A stretch of DNA of 6,099 bases, taken from assembly GCA_022574795.1 (NCBI GenBank), contig JACZRJ010000035.1, positions 1 to 6,099 on the forward strand, written 5' to 3'. Source of the stretch: Patescibacteria group bacterium. GTDB lineage: Bacteria > Patescibacteriota > Andersenbacteria > UBA10190. Below the pieces are notes generated by a model. That model had not been told where the DNA came from and made no database searches. It worked only from the letters and a program-made list of their open reading frames with translations. A program made the translations under genes and the position numbers. Positions 4,214 through 6,099 of this stretch are shown here, in pieces (the first letter of the stretch is position 1; every line of letters starts with the position of its first letter).

Positions 4214-5110
4214 ATGCTCAGCAGAAAAAAAATATTGGTCCCCACGATCATCGCGGCAATTCTTATCGGAGTGAGCGCCGTCTTGCTCATAGTCGCAGTT
4301 AACCAAGACGCCGAGGATGAAAACATAGCGACGTATGATGAGCTCTCGGTTTCGCCCAACCTAGATCATTCGGCAGAAACTCAGGGCAATAACAGAGCAC
4401 CAGCTGCCCCTCATGAGCTCGAAGTTTCAATCGGCTCAGCTCCTGGTGAACGCCGAGATTTACCCAGCTCAGCCGGCAGCTCTTTCCCGGGGGGAGGGCT
4501 AGAGCTTCCCTTCAACACGAGCGACATTGATCAGCAAAATGGCGAGGTGAATCCACTGGGAGTTGTTCGCTTCAGTAAGGATCTAGCAGAGTTTGGCCAT
4601 TCCGGCATCGATATTCCGCTGACGCAAGGCGCTCCGATATACGCGGTCGCTGACGGCCCCGTTGTCGTATTGAAATCTGCCGGAGATCCCTGGGGTGGAC
4701 AGGGAATATTTCAGTTGCTCCAATCAGTAAGCGCAGGCGAAGGCTGGGTTTTTGTGTATGAGCACGTAACTCCAGTTGCCGGCATCAAAAATGGTAGTGA
4801 ATTAAAGACTGGCGACCTGATCGCAACCAAAACTCCACCCGCCCGCTTTACGGCTCACTTTCAACTGTCGGCTGCCTTCAACAATTATGAGTTCACCAGA
4901 GGAATGGAATGTTGGGTTGATTCTTTGAGTACCTCAGCGCTAACTAAGCTCAATACCTGGTGGAGTAAATATCTAACTGACAGCACCATGATTAATAGCT
5001 GGCGAACTAATACTGAGGAGGGAAAGTTTCCCTTCCGCGGGCTGCTTAACACCGCCCAGTTTCCCAATGGCCCTCAACTCTGCTATTCACCGGGAACAGA
5101 CGTTAGATAA
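4214..5110 (+). CDS. Membrane-anchored M23/LytM-like protein with incomplete active site
   Basis: The gene encodes 298 residues. Residues 1-6 are basic and about 7-29 form one transmembrane segment, so the rest should be outside the membrane. Residues 30-115 are a low-complexity, Ser/Pro/Gly-rich linker. The M23-type domain covers about 116-220: GHSGIDIP (128-135) supplies ligands His129 and Asp133, APIYAVADGPVV is the conserved strand pair after it, YEHV carries His184, and FTAHFQL carries His215. Family members that cut peptidoglycan cross-links normally end in HxHF; here the first histidine is Thr213, while the zinc ligand is kept. It may therefore be a non-catalytic wall-binding or activator homologue, or have altered chemistry. 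Residues about 230-298 form a Trp-containing tail I do not recognise, with Cys233 and Cys290. No Shine-Dalgarno precedes the ATG; an extended -10 lies eight bases upstream. A HAD phosphatase gene follows 21 bases later. Confidence 0.85.
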   Translation: MLSRKKILVPTIIAAILIGVSAVLLIVAVNQDAEDENIATYDELSVSPNLDHSAETQGNNRAPAAPHELEVSIGSAPGERRDLPSSAGSSFPGGGLELPFNTSDIDQQNGEVNPLGVVRFSKDLAEFGHSGIDIPLTQGAPIYAVADGPVVVLKSAGDPWGGQGIFQLLQSVSAGEGWVFVYEHVTPVAGIKNGSELKTGDLIATKTPPARFTAHFQLSAAFNNYEFTRGMECWVDSLSTSALTKLNTWWSKYLTDSTMINSWRTNTEEGKFPFRGLLNTAQFPNGPQLCYSPGTDVR

Positions 5111-5131
5111 CTCAGCGTCGCTTCACCACTG

Positions 5132-5740
5132 ATGAACATACGAGCTGTAGTATTTGATGTCGGCGGCGTCCTGCATACCAGCAGAGCGGAACACATCGCG
5201 CAAGATATCATCAACACCCTAGGTATCTCTCAGGAACAGTATCTCCTGGCCTATGATCAATTAATGCCGCTATTTAACCTCGGCGAGATCACCGAACAGG
5301 AATTTTGGCAGCAATTTATTACGCTAACGAAGGCCTCCCAACCTCTACCTACGGAATCCTTGTGGGGAAGAGAGTTCGCTCGTCTGTACCAAGTTAATGA
5401 CGACGTTTTACACATTGTTGCCAATCTGAAGAACCAGGGACTGACGGTTGCTATCCTCTCCAACACCATCGATCCTCATGCCACAATTAATCGACAGCGT
5501 GGCCTCTATGCTCCATTTGAGATTATCATTCTTTCTCACGAAGTTGGCTTGGCTAAACCGGACCCCAAGATATACGAGGTAGCCCAAAAACAACTGCAAG
5601 TATCTGCCGCCGAGACAGTCTTTGTTGATGACCGGGAAGAAAATATCACTGCCGCCATCAAACTAGGTATTAATGGAATCTTATTTCAAGATGCTCATCA
5701 TCTAGTAGCAGACCTGGCAGAGTTAGGCCTTGAAATCTGA
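5132..5740 (+). CDS. HAD-superfamily hydrolase, subfamily IA (phosphatase-like)
   Basis: The gene encodes 202 residues, the usual length for small HAD phosphatases, which remove phosphate from sugar phosphates, nucleotides or other metabolites in the cytoplasm with magnesium. Motif I is VVFDVGGVL with nucleophile Asp9; the usual second aspartate is Gly11, a variation known in the YihX-like group. A helical cap occupies about residues 15-90. Motif II is ILSNT with Ser110, motif III is GLAKPDP with Lys142, motif IV is VFVDDREEN with Asp166 and Asp167. The N-terminus fits the family exactly, so ATG 5132 is secure although no Shine-Dalgarno precedes it. It lies 21 bases behind the M23-like gene in the same frame, with no promoter or terminator between, so the two are probably co-transcribed and its translation may be coupled. 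The substrate is not predictable. A terminator follows 40 bases after the stop. Confidence 0.93.
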   Translation: MNIRAVVFDVGGVLHTSRAEHIAQDIINTLGISQEQYLLAYDQLMPLFNLGEITEQEFWQQFITLTKASQPLPTESLWGREFARLYQVNDDVLHIVANLKNQGLTVAILSNTIDPHATINRQRGLYAPFEIIILSHEVGLAKPDPKIYEVAQKQLQVSAAETVFVDDREENITAAIKLGINGILFQDAHHLVADLAELGLEI

Positions 5741-5780
5741 ATTTCTGAACGTTTCACTTTTTAAAGCGCCATCATGAAAA

Positions 5781-5806
5781 AACCGCTCCGGGGGAGGTTC
5801 TTTTTT
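5781..5806 (+). terminator. Intrinsic terminator of the M23-like/HAD unit
   Basis: AACC-GC-TCC (5781-5789, GC bulged) pairs with GGAGGTT (5793-5799) around GGG and is followed by C and six T (5801-5806). A-rich sequence upstream could extend pairing with the T-run, so it may also work weakly on the other strand. Confidence 0.87.
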
Positions 5807-5832
5807 ATTCTGGCCTAGCGCCGGTCTTAATC

Positions 5833-5841
5833 TGCTAAGCT
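5833..5841 (+). promoter_or_regulatory. Candidate extended -10 promoter upstream of tag
   Basis: TGC followed by TAAGCT (5836-5841) has the extended TG and the three most important -10 bases (T1, A2, T6). It ends six bases before the ATG at 5848, so the transcript would begin at or next to that codon. No -35 was recognised. The layout parallels the promoter at 4190-4213. Confidence 0.4.
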
Positions 5842-5847
5842 GAAATC

Positions 5848-5880
5848 ATGAAGCAGTGTGTATTTAGTTCTCCCAGCTAA
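5848..5880 (+). CDS. 10-codon mini-ORF in frame with and upstream of tag
   Basis: ATG 5848 opens MKQCVFSSPS and stops at TAA 5878-5880. The tag start at 5902 is in the same frame, 21 bases after the stop. Because the likely transcript start falls on this ATG, it would be the first codon met by ribosomes, and tag would then depend on reinitiation or stop-codon readthrough. It could also be a chance ORF or the remains of a longer Tag N-terminus cut by a stop. Confidence 0.3.
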   Translation: MKQCVFSSPS

Positions 5881-5901
5881 GAGAGCTACCTCAATAGCTA
5901 C

Positions 5902-6099
5902 ATGCCACCAAGATCTCCTAGTCAGCGTTGTCCTTGGCCAGGCAGCGACCTCATGATCAAATATCATGATCAGGAGTGGGGAGTACCACTACACAATGAT
6001 CGAAAATTATTCGAATTCTTAATTCTCGAGGGAGCACAAGCTGGCCTGAGCTGGGAAACTGTACTCAAGAAGCGCGCAGCGTATCGGCTGGCCTTTGAT
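5902..6099 (+). CDS. tag: DNA-3-methyladenine glycosylase I (5' part, cut by window end)
   Basis: The 66 visible codons align closely with the N-terminal third of Tag (187 residues in Escherichia coli). This enzyme removes 3-methyladenine from alkylated DNA as the first step of base-excision repair. Visible marks are RCPW with zinc ligand Cys10, YHDQEWGVP with zinc ligand His22, and LEGAQAGLSWETVLKKR, where Glu43 and Trp51 correspond to the base-recognition residues Glu38 and Trp46 of the E. coli enzyme as I recall it. The other two zinc ligands lie beyond the window. The ATG at 5902 gives eight extra residues before the conserved RC. It has no Shine-Dalgarno, and a mini-ORF in the same frame ends 21 bases upstream. 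Nothing in the visible part looks damaged. Confidence 0.95.
   Translation, partial: MPPRSPSQRCPWPGSDLMIKYHDQEWGVPLHNDRKLFEFLILEGAQAGLSWETVLKKRAAYRLAFD

Noticed and set aside
1..6099. CRISPR array, insertion sequence or att-site duplications
   Set aside because: No regularly spaced repeats, transposase motifs, terminal inverted repeats or direct repeats flanking a segment were found by eye.

Overview
This is a bacterial chromosomal window. It has Shine-Dalgarno sequences at some starts, several textbook intrinsic terminators on both strands, the standard code with TGA used as a stop, and mostly single-gene transcription units separated by sizeable gaps. No gene fixes the taxon. Two features are compatible with a Patescibacteria/CPR-like bacterium: a lone lumazine synthase of the archaeal sequence type, and starts without Shine-Dalgarno placed 6 to 8 bases behind -10-like hexamers. 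That assignment is a guess.

Left part (1-1506, plus strand). The window opens with the possible tail of an unidentified gene and its terminator. A leader-like region follows, with an 11-codon mini-ORF behind a perfect Shine-Dalgarno and alternative hairpins. Next come a secreted, very basic protein of unknown function (383-910), a strong terminator, and ribH (1066-1506). The RibH resembles archaeal sequences, stands apart from any other riboflavin gene, and its ribosome binding site lies inside a small hairpin.

Middle part (1507-3119). The minus strand carries a haloalkane dehalogenase of the LinB/DhaA type with a complete catalytic set and visibly lower GC than its neighbours. Upstream of it, on the same strand, is a short gene that only shows up when a one-base frameshift is repaired; its start codon also appears mutated from ATG to ACG although its Shine-Dalgarno is intact. 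Diverging from this pseudogene is a stretch of about 220 bases that folds into five successive hairpins closed by a 5'-3' pairing and ends in a strong terminator. It looks like an unassigned structured RNA.

Right part (3120-6099, plus strand). After a gap without genes come a TTG-started double-cupin protein lacking the usual metal ligands, then a membrane-anchored M23/LytM-like protein that retains the zinc ligands but not the second catalytic histidine. A HAD-family phosphatase follows 21 bases later. The window ends in the first 66 codons of tag (DNA-3-methyladenine glycosylase I), preceded by an in-frame 10-codon mini-ORF. The M23-like gene and the mini-ORF start just behind extended -10 elements with no Shine-Dalgarno, so their messages may be leaderless.

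The genes do not form one pathway. The plausible shared units are the M23-like/HAD pair and the mini-ORF/tag pair. The points most worth following up are the structured RNA at 2896-3119, the archaeal-type RibH, the dehalogenase, and the dyad-symmetric promoter at 4190-4213.
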